The notes: generated by a model from the sequence alone, not told the origin. DNA of 58,851 nt from an uncultured Synechococcus sp. (GCA_937911865.1 CALDSK010000252.1:1-58851); one strand, 5' to 3'. Counted from the first letter of the stretch, positions 31,610 through 40,349 are shown. Program-made: numbers and translations.

Positions 31610-34561
31610 TTAGAACCAATCATCATCGTTGCTCGGACGCTTTCTGGGCGATCGCGATTGGCTACTACGGCTCTGTTCTCTATTTTGGCCATTACTTTGA
31701 CTGTTGTTTTGGCCATACGAAGCCTGCTCATCCAAGCGGTCAGAGGGCGCTGGCCTGTAACCGCTGTTGTCTGTGCGGCTCTGTGACGGATACGACTGAT
31801 CGCTGCCTTGCGCAGGCGCATTTTGCCAATAGTCGTCTTGACGGTAGTTTTCTTGAGAGTAGTTATCTTGAGGATAGTTTTCTTGACGATAGCCCGTCTG
31901 CCCATCAGCATCCGGCCACTCAGACCTTCTAACTGGGCGCGAATTCCGCTCTTGAGCATACCCTTGGTCGTAATTATCTGAAGGATAGACACTCTGTGCA
32001 CGTTCTGGCTGCGAATACGCCTGTTTTGAGTAGCTATCTTGAGCATAGCTATCTTGAGAGTAGCCACCTTGAGAGTAGCCACCTTGAGAATAGCTATCTG
32101 GTTGATTTCCCTGCCGCGAGTAGTTATCTTGCGGGTATCCCTGTGTATAACTATCCTGCCGGTAATTATCCTGCCGATAACCCGCTGAGCGATCGTAGCC
32201 ACTCTGCTCTGCGCTTTCTATCCGGCGAGGTTCTGAACGGCTAGATTCCGAACGGCCAGGTTCCGACGGATAGTTCGGATCAGGCGAATGGCCTGACCGG
32301 GATGGATAGTTTTGGGGTTCATCACGATATGAGTCATAGCCTCGCTGTTGGCCGCCATTAGGCGATGCATATCGACCCTGATCGTAGCTGCCGCTCTGAT
32401 TGTAAGCCGCAGAATCGTACGGCTGTCGCGGCAGTGGAGCCTGATCATACGGCTGAGAATATCCGGGTTGAGGCTGTTCTGGTGGGCGTTGAGGTGTCAC
32501 CCAATCATCACCCCAGTCGTCATCGTCCCAGCTGTTGCTACGTCGAGCCGAGGAACCACCCTGATTCCAGCTCGGCGAATCCCACTGTGCTTGAGAGCTA
32601 TAGGGATTCGAGGAATAACTGGTATAGCCACTGCCTGCACCATAGCCGTAGTCACCTGTGCGGTAGTAGTCATCATCTTCGCCCGCGAATGCCTTCTTGA
32701 GGGTGTCACCGATTTGTCCCAGAATGCCGTCGCCGTCATCATCTAAGTCATACAGGTAGGCTTCACGGTTGAGTTCGTACACCTCATTTTGTAAGTCAGC
32801 CTGAGCAATATCAATACCGCGATCGTCCTTTTGCTCTAGCGCTGCTCGCAGCTCTTGAACTAGGCCCTCAATTCGGCGGCGGCGATCGCGTCCAAACTGC
32901 ATGCCAAAATCAATGGCCACTTCTCGCAAAACGCGCTCAGCTTTAAAGGTCAATGCTTCGGCGCGATTACGCTTTTCAATGCGATCGCGCTGCAATCGAT
33001 CTGTCGCCGAATTTTCCTCAGCCTCACGAATCATGCCTTGAATCTCTTCCTCAGATAGATTCGAGGCTTCTTGCACCGTAATGCTCTGCTGCCGGCCCGT
33101 CGTCTTATCGAGGGCAGACACCTGCAAAATGCCGTTGGCATCAATATCAAAAGACACTTGCACCTGCGGAATACCTCTAGGCGCTGGGGGAATGCCCATC
33201 AGCTTAAATCGCCCCAAAGACTTGTTGTCGTTAACCATTTCCCGCTCGCCCTGAAGGATGTGAACTTCTACCACCGTTTGATTATTCTCAGAGGTAGAAA
33301 AAGTGTCTGACCGGCGAACAGGAATCGTGGTATTGCGCGGAATGAGCTTTTTCATTACACCGCCAACCGTCTCCAAGCCTAAAGATAAAGGCGAAACATC
33401 CAGCAGCAAAATGTCTTTGATTTCTTGACTGAGGATACCGGCTTGAATGGCCGCACCAATTGCCACCACCTCATCAGGATTCACATTGCGGTTGGGCTGT
33501 CTGTTCATCACCGAATACACCAGCTCTAGCACCATCGGCATACGGCTAGCCCCCCCGACTAGCACCACTTCATCCACCTGGCTAGGCGTAACGCCTGCAT
33601 CGTCAAGGGCCTGCTTTAAAGGCGAGCGCATTCGGCTAAGCAAGTCGCCACATAGCGCTTCGAAGTGCGATCGCTCTAACTTCGTTTCAATGTGCTTCGG
33701 TCCATCTTTAGTTGCTGTGATAAAAGGCAGATTGATTTCGGTAACAAGTACTCCCGATAGCTCAATCTTTGCTTTTTCGGCAGCTTCACTTAGCCGCTGA
33801 AGTGATTGGCGATCGCGCCGCAAATCGACCCCTTCTTTAGCCAAAAAATCTTCAGCCAGCCAGTCCACAATCTTCTTATCAAAATTGAGTCCGCCCAGCT
33901 GGGTATCACCACTCGTTGAGCGCACCTCAAACACGCCATCGCCGACATCCAGCACAGACACATCAAACGTGCCACCGCCCAAATCAAACACCAAAATCGT
34001 ATGATTATATAGCTGCTCACGCCCGTAGGCCAAAGAGGCAGCCGTCGGCTCGTTAATAATTCGCTTAACCTCTAACCCCGCAATCCGGCCTGCATCACGC
34101 GTCGCCTGTCGCTGAGAATCATTGAAATAAGCAGGCACTGTAATCACCGCGCCTGTCACCGGCTGACCGAGATACTGCGCTGCCTCTTCTGCCAGCTTGC
34201 GCAAAATCATCGCCGAGATTTCTTCGGGCGCAAAATCCTTATCTAACCTCGGGCAGCGAACTTTCACATTGCCCGACTCGCTGCGCCGCACGGTATAAGG
34301 CACCCGCTTGGAATCCGGAGATAGCTCATCATACTTACGCCCGACAAAACGCTTCACTGCGTAAAAAGTATTCTGAGGATTCAACACCGACTGGCGACGA
34401 GCCATCTGGCCAACCAGCTTCTCGCCTTCCTTACTAAAAGCCACCACAGATGGCGTTGTCCTCATTCCCTCTGCATTGGCAATCACGACGGGTTTACCGC
34501 CTTCCATAACCGCAACCACAGAGTTGGTCGTGCCAAGGTCAATGCCAACTACCTTACCCAT
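31610..34561 (-). CDS. dnaK3: DnaK3-type Hsp70 with long Tyr/Gln/Ser-rich tail
   Basis: This 983-residue Hsp70 far exceeds the usual 630-770. The ATPase domain (1 to about 385) shows IDLGTTNSVVAV (7-18), 'IINEPTAASLAYG' (168-180), 'FDLGGGTFDVSV' and 'VVLVGGASRMP'. The substrate domain spans about 395-505 and the helical lid about 510-605. An acidic DDDGDG string (about 607-612) precedes an amphipathic segment. The last roughly 350 residues are disordered and prion-like: almost only Tyr, Gln, Ser, Asn, Asp, Gly, Pro and Arg, with a five-residue period (YxQDx, YSQGG), ending NDDDWF. The upstream position to dnaJ and the divergent tail point to DnaK3, which in other cyanobacteria is essential and membrane/ribosome associated. 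Confidence 0.93.
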   Translation of the reverse strand: MGKVVGIDLGTTNSVVAVMEGGKPVVIANAEGMRTTPSVVAFSKEGEKLVGQMARRQSVLNPQNTFYAVKRFVGRKYDELSPDSKRVPYTVRRSESGNVKVRCPRLDKDFAPEEISAMILRKLAEEAAQYLGQPVTGAVITVPAYFNDSQRQATRDAGRIAGLEVKRIINEPTAASLAYGREQLYNHTILVFDLGGGTFDVSVLDVGDGVFEVRSTSGDTQLGGLNFDKKIVDWLAEDFLAKEGVDLRRDRQSLQRLSEAAEKAKIELSGVLVTEINLPFITATKDGPKHIETKLERSHFEALCGDLLSRMRSPLKQALDDAGVTPSQVDEVVLVGGASRMPMVLELVYSVMNRQPNRNVNPDEVVAIGAAIQAGILSQEIKDILLLDVSPLSLGLETVGGVMKKLIPRNTTIPVRRSDTFSTSENNQTVVEVHILQGEREMVNDNKSLGRFKLMGIPPAPRGIPQVQVSFDIDANGILQVSALDKTTGRQQSITVQEASNLSEEEIQGMIREAEENSATDRLQRDRIEKRNRAEALTFKAERVLREVAIDFGMQFGRDRRRRIEGLVQELRAALEQKDDRGIDIAQADLQNEVYELNREAYLYDLDDDGDGILGQIGDTLKKAFAGEDDDYYRTGDYGYGAGSGYTSYSSNPYSSQAQWDSPSWNQGGSSARRSNSWDDDDWGDDWVTPQRPPEQPQPGYSQPYDQAPLPRQPYDSAAYNQSGSYDQGRYASPNGGQQRGYDSYRDEPQNYPSRSGHSPDPNYPSEPGRSESSRSEPRRIESAEQSGYDRSAGYRQDNYRQDSYTQGYPQDNYSRQGNQPDSYSQGGYSQGGYSQDSYAQDSYSKQAYSQPERAQSVYPSDNYDQGYAQERNSRPVRRSEWPDADGQTGYRQENYPQDNYSQENYRQDDYWQNAPAQGSDQSYPSQSRTDNSGYRPAPSDRLDEQASYGQNNSQSNGQNREQSRSSQSRSPRKRPSNDDDWF
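31826..32185 (-). repeat. 15-bp period repeats encoding the DnaK3 tail pentamers
   Basis: Two blocks, about 31826-31897 and 32012-32185, contain degenerate 15-mers such as TTGAGAGTAGCCACC on the plus strand. They give five-residue units of the form Y-(R/S/P/A)-Q-(D/E/G)-x. The clearest adjacent near-identical copies lie around 32050-32092. Confidence 0.85.
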
Positions 34562-34895
34562 CCGAAGCGTATCTCCCCATTCAATAATCGAACAATACTC
34601 AAAATCTGCTGATTGACCCTAGCACTTATCGCTAAACACGCGCCGCTATTGATTTCATCATAAGCGCTCTGTGGAGTCACTGTGGGGTTGATGTAAGGGC
34701 TGCCTTCACTTTTATCGCCTTGAGCCGATTTCTGATCTCGAACCCGCTCCTGATATCGCGCCCTCTTTTGCTTAGTGCTTATCAGATGCTTAGTGCTTAT
34801 CAGAGTGCCAACACCTTCATCATAGGCGCTGTGACAACGAATACTTTTAAAAAACCACATCTGTCCCTCATTTCTTGCTAATATGATGACCCAAC
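34562..34895. other. Upstream region of dnaK3 and tRNA-Leu, with 18-bp direct repeat
   Basis: This 334-nt gap sits between divergent dnaK3 and tRNA-Leu. At 34769-34804 an 18-mer, TGCTTAGTGCTTATCAGA, is repeated twice exactly. A TATGAT at 34882-34887 lies at the right distance to be the -10 box of the tRNA gene, without a clear -35. No CIRCE-type heat-shock operator was recognised. Confidence 0.55.
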
Positions 34896-34978
34896 GCGGA
34901 TGTGGCGGAATTGGTAGACGCGCTAGATTTAGGTTCTAGTGTCCTCGCGACGTGAAGGTTCAAGTCCTTTCATCCGCA
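34896..34978 (+). tRNA. tRNA-Leu (TAG)
   Basis: A complete class II cloverleaf. The acceptor GCGGATG pairs with CATCCGC and the anticodon loop UUUAGGU gives anticodon UAG. A long variable arm (TGTCCTCGCGACG) and the T-loop GGTTCAAGTCC complete it. No intron is present. CCA is not encoded. Confidence 0.97.
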
Positions 34979-35088
34979 TTTCCACCCAAAGTTCAAGGCT
35001 CGAACTCTAAAAGTCTAGAACTATAAAGTCTAGAATAAGAGCCTCAAAACCTTATTAGACTCTATAGGCCTCAAATCACAAACCATAG

Positions 35089-35131
35089 TTCAAGAGCGCC
35101 TGGCGGGAGTAACCTGTCAGGCGCTCTTGAA
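35089..35131. terminator. Strong hairpin after tRNA-Leu
   Basis: A perfect 14-bp inverted repeat (arms 35089-35102 and 35118-35131, CAAGAGCGCCTG core) with a 15-nt loop. It lies 110 nt after the tRNA and 275 nt before gshA. No T tract follows. The rest of 34979-35405 carries only short imperfect repeats (AATTAGCAG) and no convincing gene. Confidence 0.65.
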
Positions 35132-35405
35132 TTAGCAGATGAAATAATTAGCAGGTGAAATTAGCAAGTCGACATAAGCCTATGACAGCTGCTGCCAATT
35201 AACCCAACATGAGAAAGAGGTCATGCGCTCCATCAGCACTTTATACTGCTGAGATAAACCTATGCGTAACCGGCACAAAAGCCATTCATTTTCTCCAACT
35301 GGACGCTCGCCTCGTCGCTTAAAACACAGTTTTAATTTGCCTCCTATATATAAGGAGAAAAAACTCCGGTTTTTGCATACCATCGCCAATACAAAGGACA
35401 CCACC

Positions 35406-36560
35406 GTGCTGCTATCGAAAGGGTTTGAAGTTGAGATGTATACCGGCACGCCCGCAGGGGAAGTTGTGGGGTTTTCAGACAAGATTGTGGCTGCGATTGA
35501 AGGCTTTGTAAGGGAACCGGATGCCCGTAACGTGGAATATACGACCGCACCCTTCTGTAGATACGAGCATTTGCTGTGCGAGCTCCTAAAACCCAGAGTC
35601 CGGCTCAGGCAATATCTCAAGAGCCTTGGCGATTACACCATCATTCCAGGCAGTACGCTACCGCTAGGTGGCGCTCAAGAATTTCATCGATCCGATCCGC
35701 AAAATCCGTATCATACTTACATTGAAAATACTTACGGGACAGATGTTGTTACAGCCAGCATTCATATCAATGTCGGCATAAGCGATCTTGAAGAACTCAT
35801 CAGAGCCTGTCGCCTTATTCGGCTAGAAGCGCCTCTATACTTAGCACTTACAGCATCCTCGCCTTTTTTTGATGGCAGCATCACCGGATTTCACTCCACC
35901 CGCTGGCATCTATTTCCCCAAACGCCCAAGCATGTGCCGCTCTTCGAAAGCCATCTGCATCATATTCGCTGGGTAGAAGAGCAGCTAGAAGCGGGCAGCA
36001 TGCAAAGCGTTCGACACCTCTGGAGTTCTGTCAGACCTAATGGCGATCGCCGTCCGTACAATCTCAACCGGCTGGAGCTACGCATTTGCGATTTGGTCAG
36101 TGACCCGCTGCATCTGCTAGCCGTCACGGCGCTACTCGAAGCAAGACTTCATCAGATGTTGCAAACGCCAGCGCTCGATCCACTAGAAAGTAGTCAACTT
36201 CCAGCGAATACGAGACGTGAAGATTTACTGGCGATCGCATTAGAAAACGAGAAAGCCGTTGCAAAAAACAGCCTAGAGGCTCAGCTACGACATTGGGAAA
36301 CGGGTAAAATCATCACGGCCAAAGCCTGGATCGAACAGCTATATCACGACGTTCAGCCGTTTGCTAAGCAGTCTGGCATTGGTTGCTTTCTCAATCCCAT
36401 CAAACAAATCTTACGCGAGGGAAATCAAGCCCAAAGATGGCTAAGGCAGGCAGAAATAGATAGTCCGACGGAGGTTATTCAAGGTGCGATCGCCCAGATG
36501 AAGGAACAAGAAACCTTGCTCGCACAAGATATCTGTCAACCCACACCTGCCTACGTGTAA
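35406..36560 (+). CDS. gshA: Glutamate-cysteine ligase, cyanobacterial type
   Basis: This enzyme makes gamma-glutamylcysteine, the first step of glutathione synthesis. The start LLSKGFEVEMYTGTPAGEVVGFSDKIV is, as I recall, the conserved N-terminus of the cyanobacterial GshA family. I therefore chose the GTG at 35406 (AAAGGA about 9 nt upstream), giving 384 residues, rather than an upstream ATG at 35262 that would add 48 unconserved residues. 'EYTTAPFCRYEHL' supplies the catalytic Glu region, and 'ASIHINVGISD' and 'SPFFDGSITGFHSTRW' the cysteine/ATP site. 'NLNRLELRICDLV' is near residue 220-240. It is soluble. The next gene on the strand, trmL, is 84 nt away. Confidence 0.93.
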   Translation: MLLSKGFEVEMYTGTPAGEVVGFSDKIVAAIEGFVREPDARNVEYTTAPFCRYEHLLCELLKPRVRLRQYLKSLGDYTIIPGSTLPLGGAQEFHRSDPQNPYHTYIENTYGTDVVTASIHINVGISDLEELIRACRLIRLEAPLYLALTASSPFFDGSITGFHSTRWHLFPQTPKHVPLFESHLHHIRWVEEQLEAGSMQSVRHLWSSVRPNGDRRPYNLNRLELRICDLVSDPLHLLAVTALLEARLHQMLQTPALDPLESSQLPANTRREDLLAIALENEKAVAKNSLEAQLRHWETGKIITAKAWIEQLYHDVQPFAKQSGIGCFLNPIKQILREGNQAQRWLRQAEIDSPTEVIQGAIAQMKEQETLLAQDICQPTPAYV

Positions 36561-36644
36561 CGGCAAGTCAGCCAACCGACCTCTGCCGCGCTACTCGACT
36601 GCTCGCGGATCTCGCTACTCGCCTATCTCTACGTTCATTCATCA

Positions 36645-37100
36645 ATGCCCAGCATCGTCCTTGTCAATCCAGAAATTCCGCCCAACACAGGCAACATTGC
36701 TCGCACCTGCGCAGCGACCGAAACGCCCCTACACCTTGTGATGCCTCTTGGCTTTGAGCTAAGCGATCGCTACCTCAAACGTGCCGGACTAGACTACTGG
36801 CCCCATGTCGACCTACACCTACACGAATCCATCGAAGATTTTTGGCAAGCCGCTAGCTTACAGGGTGGCAGGTTGATTGGATTCAGCGCCAGAGCTAGCC
36901 ACCCTTACACAGATATCGCTTATCAGCCCAACGATTGGTTGCTGTTTGGCTGTGAAAGCAAAGGACTATCCACGGAAGACATCAAACACTGCGATCACCT
37001 CACGACCATTCCCATGAGCAGCAAAGGACATGTCAGAAGCCTCAACCTTTCTGTCTGCGCAGCAGTTGGACTTTTTGAAGCTATCCGTCAAACAAAATAG
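36645..37100 (+). CDS. trmL: tRNA (cytidine/uridine-34-2'-O)-methyltransferase
   Basis: This 151-residue SPOUT methyltransferase methylates the ribose of the wobble base in tRNA-Leu isoacceptors. The start 'IVLVNPEIPPNTGNIARTCAAT' (residues 4-25) is diagnostic, and Asn/Arg there are catalytic. 'RAGLDYWPHVDLHLH' (47-61) follows. The SAM-binding trefoil knot is 'LLFGCESKGLS' (103-113) plus 'TIPMSSKGHVRSLNLSVCAAVGLFEAIRQ' features at the end. It has the full normal length, as single-domain TrmL homodimers do. A tRNA-Leu gene lies 1.7 kb upstream, which is coincidence as far as can be seen. ATG start. Confidence 0.95.
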   Translation: MPSIVLVNPEIPPNTGNIARTCAATETPLHLVMPLGFELSDRYLKRAGLDYWPHVDLHLHESIEDFWQAASLQGGRLIGFSARASHPYTDIAYQPNDWLLFGCESKGLSTEDIKHCDHLTTIPMSSKGHVRSLNLSVCAAVGLFEAIRQTK

Positions 37101-37900
37101 TTGAAACACAGATATTCTTCCTCTGCCAATCACCTAAGCCCCCGGCACGGTCTCAAATATCTGTGAATAAATAGAAATATAAGCAAAGCTGATCTATTCA
37201 TCGGCAAAGCAGCTTCTAAAATAAGCCATCCTAGCCCCTGAAAAATCTGATGTTATACAGGTGTTTTAAAAGACATCCGGCTTTTTTCTGTATTATGTAG
37301 TGCATTTTTTCATAAGTATTTCCTATTTTTCCTCAATCCATCAATTATTCGTTGTTAACCGGAATTAATTCTCCCTCCATTTGCAGAGAGCTGCGCCAAT
37401 CACAGGCATCATCGGAGCTTTAAGGATCTATCGGTTTTTCTCTCACCAGAGTCACCTGCGGGCTTTAAGCCACAAAACGGCATTACAAGCACAATGTGCC
37501 AAAAAAAAAATTGTCTAAACACAAAAAAGCTCAAAGGCCCATCACTACAGGTTCTCCTTAGATTTCGACCAGAGTGGGCTGGGGGGTCTAACACAGCAGA
37601 GCAACAGCGAAAGTTTAGAATCCTGATTTTTTTGGGCATTCAGAGTAAGTCGAAGAAGTGATGATTGAATTTCTCGTTAAGTCGTGTAAACTTGCCTAAG
37701 TCGGGCAAGCCAGTCGGCTTGTAGACTTGCACAGGCACTTGACTTATGGGCCAGTTTCATGGCTGGATCCAGCAAGGTCTAAACGCTAACGACCAGCAGC
37801 ACTGCTGTTAATGCAATCGTTCACTCATCAGTCAGCTTTGCTACTGCAAAACGAGGCTGAGTACTAGCGGTTATACGCTGAATCATTAGGAGGTTATTCC
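37101..37900. other. 800-nt gene-free leader region of the LysM/M23 peptidase gene
   Basis: No credible gene on either strand. The segment from 37680 to 37860 can form several hairpins. CTTGCC (37691-37696) can pair with GGCAAG (37704-37709), while CAAGCC (37706-37711) can pair with GGCTTG (37716-37721). The two stems share bases and exclude each other. Further right, GGCCAG/GCTGG and CAGCAGC/GCTG stems follow. This looks like a structured 5' leader. I do not see the c-di-AMP (ydaO) riboswitch consensus known before some peptidase genes. Confidence 0.45.
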
Positions 37901-39745
37901 TTGAAACAAGCAATTTCACAGGAGTCTTTGTCTGACCCAGGTCATTCATACAGTCCACAGGAAGGTGAGAGTGCATCTAGCACTGGCCGAGTAAAGTCAG
38001 CCGCAATGCTAGGACTAGCGCTATCGGTTGGGGCATCTGGAGCACTCGTTTCAGGGACTGAGGCGTCAGCAGCAGTCTCCTCGCCTGCACCCACTGAAAC
38101 CACAAAAGCTTTTTCAAGTAATTCCAAAGTCTCGGCAGATGAGACTGCTAGAGCTTATGAGAGTTCGCAGGCTGAGGTTGTCGCCTATCACACTGTTGAA
38201 TCTGGCGAGAGCCTGTGGCAAATTGCACAGCATCATCGGGTTGGCCTAAGAGACCTGAAGTTTGCCAACGAGCTTCCTCCAGAAACTGCCATTCGTGTTG
38301 GCCAGATCCTCAGAGTACCTGGAGCGAATAAGGCTCTACAGGTCAGTGAGCCGATTGAAGCTGACTCATCTGCCCAAATTACCTTCGAAAGCGTCTCTTC
38401 CTCCGAACCGGTTTTGCTTGCGCAAACTGTTGAAGAGGAGGTTAGTACCGAAGCTCAGGCGCTGAACCACGGCACTGTAGCCGACGAGCAAGGTGGTCAG
38501 ATCTCCGCATTTGAAATTACTGAACGACCTACAGCACAAATTGAAATCGCCGATGCTTCAACGCCAACAGACTCTGCGCCTGTTGTTACCGCGCTCGCAG
38601 CGAATCAGGCTAATCAGTCGTTTAGCAGCTATCAGATTCAGGCTGGTGACACGTTGGCAAGTATTGCTTCCTCACTGGGAACAACAACGCAAGACATTAT
38701 TGATGCGAACGGGCTGACTAACCCCAACGTAATCATCACCGGCTCAACGCTCAGGGTTCCAGCAAGTTCTGGGCAACCTATTGCGGCCAAAACAGACGCT
38801 CGTCCGTCAGGCATCAGGTCTAATATTTCTAGCCCTGCGAGCGGACGGCTAGCTCATCTACAAAGCACTGCATACCAACCTGACAGCGCTCGAATTTTAA
38901 CTGAACTTCGCAGCGCAACACCTGCTATGCCAGCGAGTGTCGGCGGAGAAACGGTGACGGAGCAAGATGTTATCAGCTCTGCAGCGACAGGCGAACAGGA
39001 CGCAGATCCATTTGTAGCTAACCTTTTAGAGGATGTTGAAGCTGTTCGTGAAACAGCAGTTCCAGTCTCTGAGGTCTCTCAGGTGGAAACTCGACAAAAC
39101 ATCGCTAGAACCAGAGGCAGCGATCGCCCTTCTTTACTCGCCCGCTCTGAGCGAGGTCAGACAAGCGAGCCAGCAGCAGCTTCCGAGTCAGTTGCGATAT
39201 CACCCTCACCGGCGACCACAGCAAGCCCTGATTTACTGGCTGCTGCACCCATTAGCCCAAGTGCTTACACGCCAGCCCAACGGCCTTCGGCTGGGCAGGT
39301 AGTCTCTCCTGATATGCCTATCTTGCCCGAAGCTGGCGAGTTTCTGCCTGAAGCGCCGGAGTATTTTGACGGCTACATTTGGCCAGCACAGGGCACGGTT
39401 ACTTCTGGGTACGGCTGGCGCTGGGGCAGAATGCACCGAGGCGTTGATGTGGCCGGACCGGTAGGGACACCTATCGTTGCGGCTGCAATGGGTGTAGTCG
39501 AGCAGGCTGGCTGGAATTCTGGCGGATATGGAAACATGGTAGAGATCCGCCACCCCGATGGGAGCTTGACACGCTACGCGCACAATAATCGATTGAACGT
39601 TAGCGCAGGTCAAACGGTTAGACAGGGGCAGCAAATTGCTGAGATGGGAAGCACTGGCTACAGCACAGGCCCCCACCTTCACTTTGAAGTACATATGAAT
39701 GGCCAAGGCGCGGTCAATCCTGTGGCTTACTTACCTGGGCGCTAG
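37901..39745 (+). CDS. LysM-LysM-M23 murein endopeptidase (NlpD/LytM-like)
   Basis: This 614-residue cell-wall protein starts with TTG, preceded by AGGAGG at ideal distance. A hydrophobic helix at about 36-56 anchors or exports it. The first LysM (about 95-138) has 'YHTVESGESLWQIAQHHRVGLRDL' and the second (about 247-290) 'YQIQAGDTLASIASSLGTTTQDII'; both bind peptidoglycan glycan chains. A disordered Ser/Ala/Pro-rich linker of about 190 residues leads to the M23 domain (about 495-612). That has 'SGYGWRWGRMHRGVDVAGPVGTPIVAA' (the HxxxD zinc ligands) and 'GPHLHFEV' (the HxH motif), so catalysis is intact. It cleaves peptide cross-links or activates amidases in cell division. It ends at a large-loop terminator. 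Confidence 0.93.
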   Translation: MKQAISQESLSDPGHSYSPQEGESASSTGRVKSAAMLGLALSVGASGALVSGTEASAAVSSPAPTETTKAFSSNSKVSADETARAYESSQAEVVAYHTVESGESLWQIAQHHRVGLRDLKFANELPPETAIRVGQILRVPGANKALQVSEPIEADSSAQITFESVSSSEPVLLAQTVEEEVSTEAQALNHGTVADEQGGQISAFEITERPTAQIEIADASTPTDSAPVVTALAANQANQSFSSYQIQAGDTLASIASSLGTTTQDIIDANGLTNPNVIITGSTLRVPASSGQPIAAKTDARPSGIRSNISSPASGRLAHLQSTAYQPDSARILTELRSATPAMPASVGGETVTEQDVISSAATGEQDADPFVANLLEDVEAVRETAVPVSEVSQVETRQNIARTRGSDRPSLLARSERGQTSEPAAASESVAISPSPATTASPDLLAAAPISPSAYTPAQRPSAGQVVSPDMPILPEAGEFLPEAPEYFDGYIWPAQGTVTSGYGWRWGRMHRGVDVAGPVGTPIVAAAMGVVEQAGWNSGGYGNMVEIRHPDGSLTRYAHNNRLNVSAGQTVRQGQQIAEMGSTGYSTGPHLHFEVHMNGQGAVNPVAYLPGR

Positions 39746-39844
39746 CGTCGATAAGATCTGCTTTAGTAAGATCTACTAGTGAAAGTTCTTTTGACATTCA
39801 TCAATGAGATGAATTCCTGGCTTAGGTAGCAGAAACCAACGTGC

Positions 39845-39917
39845 AAAAATCAGCTTGATAGCGATTATTCAGATGCTTTAAAGGGTATTTGTTCTAACCT
39901 CTATCAAGCTGATTTTT
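39845..39917 (+). terminator. Long inverted repeat downstream of the M23 peptidase
   Basis: A perfect 17-bp inverted repeat (39845-39861 with 39901-39917) encloses a 39-nt loop and ends in TTTTT. It is the probable terminator of the peptidase gene. The large loop is unusual. The rest of 39746-40052 holds no gene. Confidence 0.7.
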
Positions 39918-40052
39918 AATGGCTAGCTATCGATGCGACCTTTGTCTTCAGCATTTTCTTTTGGTTAGCTAGAATACTTATATAAGCGTTTTCATTTCGT
40001 GTTACATTTATTTAGCTTAGTTCGACACAAGCAGTGAGTGTCGCGCGTACAA

Positions 40053-40125
40053 GGCTCTGTAGCTCAGTGGTTAGAGCAGGGGACTCATAAGCCCAAGGTC
40101 GCAGGTTCAAATCCCGCCAGAGCCA
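40053..40125 (+). tRNA. tRNA with CAU anticodon (Met elongator or Ile2)
   Basis: A complete cloverleaf. The acceptor GGCTCTG pairs with CAGAGCC and the anticodon loop CUCAUAA gives CAU. The body, GCTCAGTGGTTAGAGCAGG...GGTCG, resembles bacterial tRNA-Ile2, whose C34 is modified to lysidine, more than initiator tRNA. Elongator tRNA-Met also carries CUCAUAA, so the amino-acid identity is open. CCA is not encoded. Confidence 0.93.
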
Positions 40126-40165
40126 TTACTCAATTTAACCTCATCTACATCTAACTTCATCTACA

Positions 40166-40213
40166 AAGTAAAGAGGCATCGACATCATTTTTGATGTCGA
40201 TGCCTCTTTACTT
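40166..40213 (+). terminator. Very strong hairpin after the CAU tRNA
   Basis: A perfect 22-bp stem (40166-40187 and 40192-40213) has a TTTT loop and lies 40 nt after the tRNA 3' end. The right arm ends in CTCTTTACTT. It is presumably the tRNA terminator, although the T tract is weak. It is one of the most stable hairpins in the window. Confidence 0.75.
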
Positions 40214-40349
40214 AAGAAGTTCAGCCAATCAACAGCTACATAAAAACACAAAAAGTTCGTAGCACCCTGCAATAAGCAGAATCGTTATGAGTATGACGTT
40301 TAATTAATGTTAATATTCCGAGGTAATACCTATAGCCGAGGAGACTCCT

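Noticed and set aside
31603..32202. Second minus-strand frame in the dnaK3 tail rich in Ile, Lys and Thr
   Set aside because: It arises from the 15-bp repeats read in another frame. The Hsp70 frame is continuous with the conserved domains and ends in a plausible C-terminus.
34549..34860. 103-codon minus-strand frame upstream of dnaK3
   Set aside because: It contains the exact 18-bp repeat and no recognisable domain, and it covers the dnaK3 leader.
37409..37639. 76-codon minus-strand frame in the peptidase leader
   Set aside because: It depends on a long A/T run translated as Phe, with no ribosome site or domain.
37101..37900. c-di-AMP (ydaO/yuaA) riboswitch before the M23 peptidase
   Set aside because: The position fits, but I could not find the conserved core sequences by eye. 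A covariance-model search would decide.
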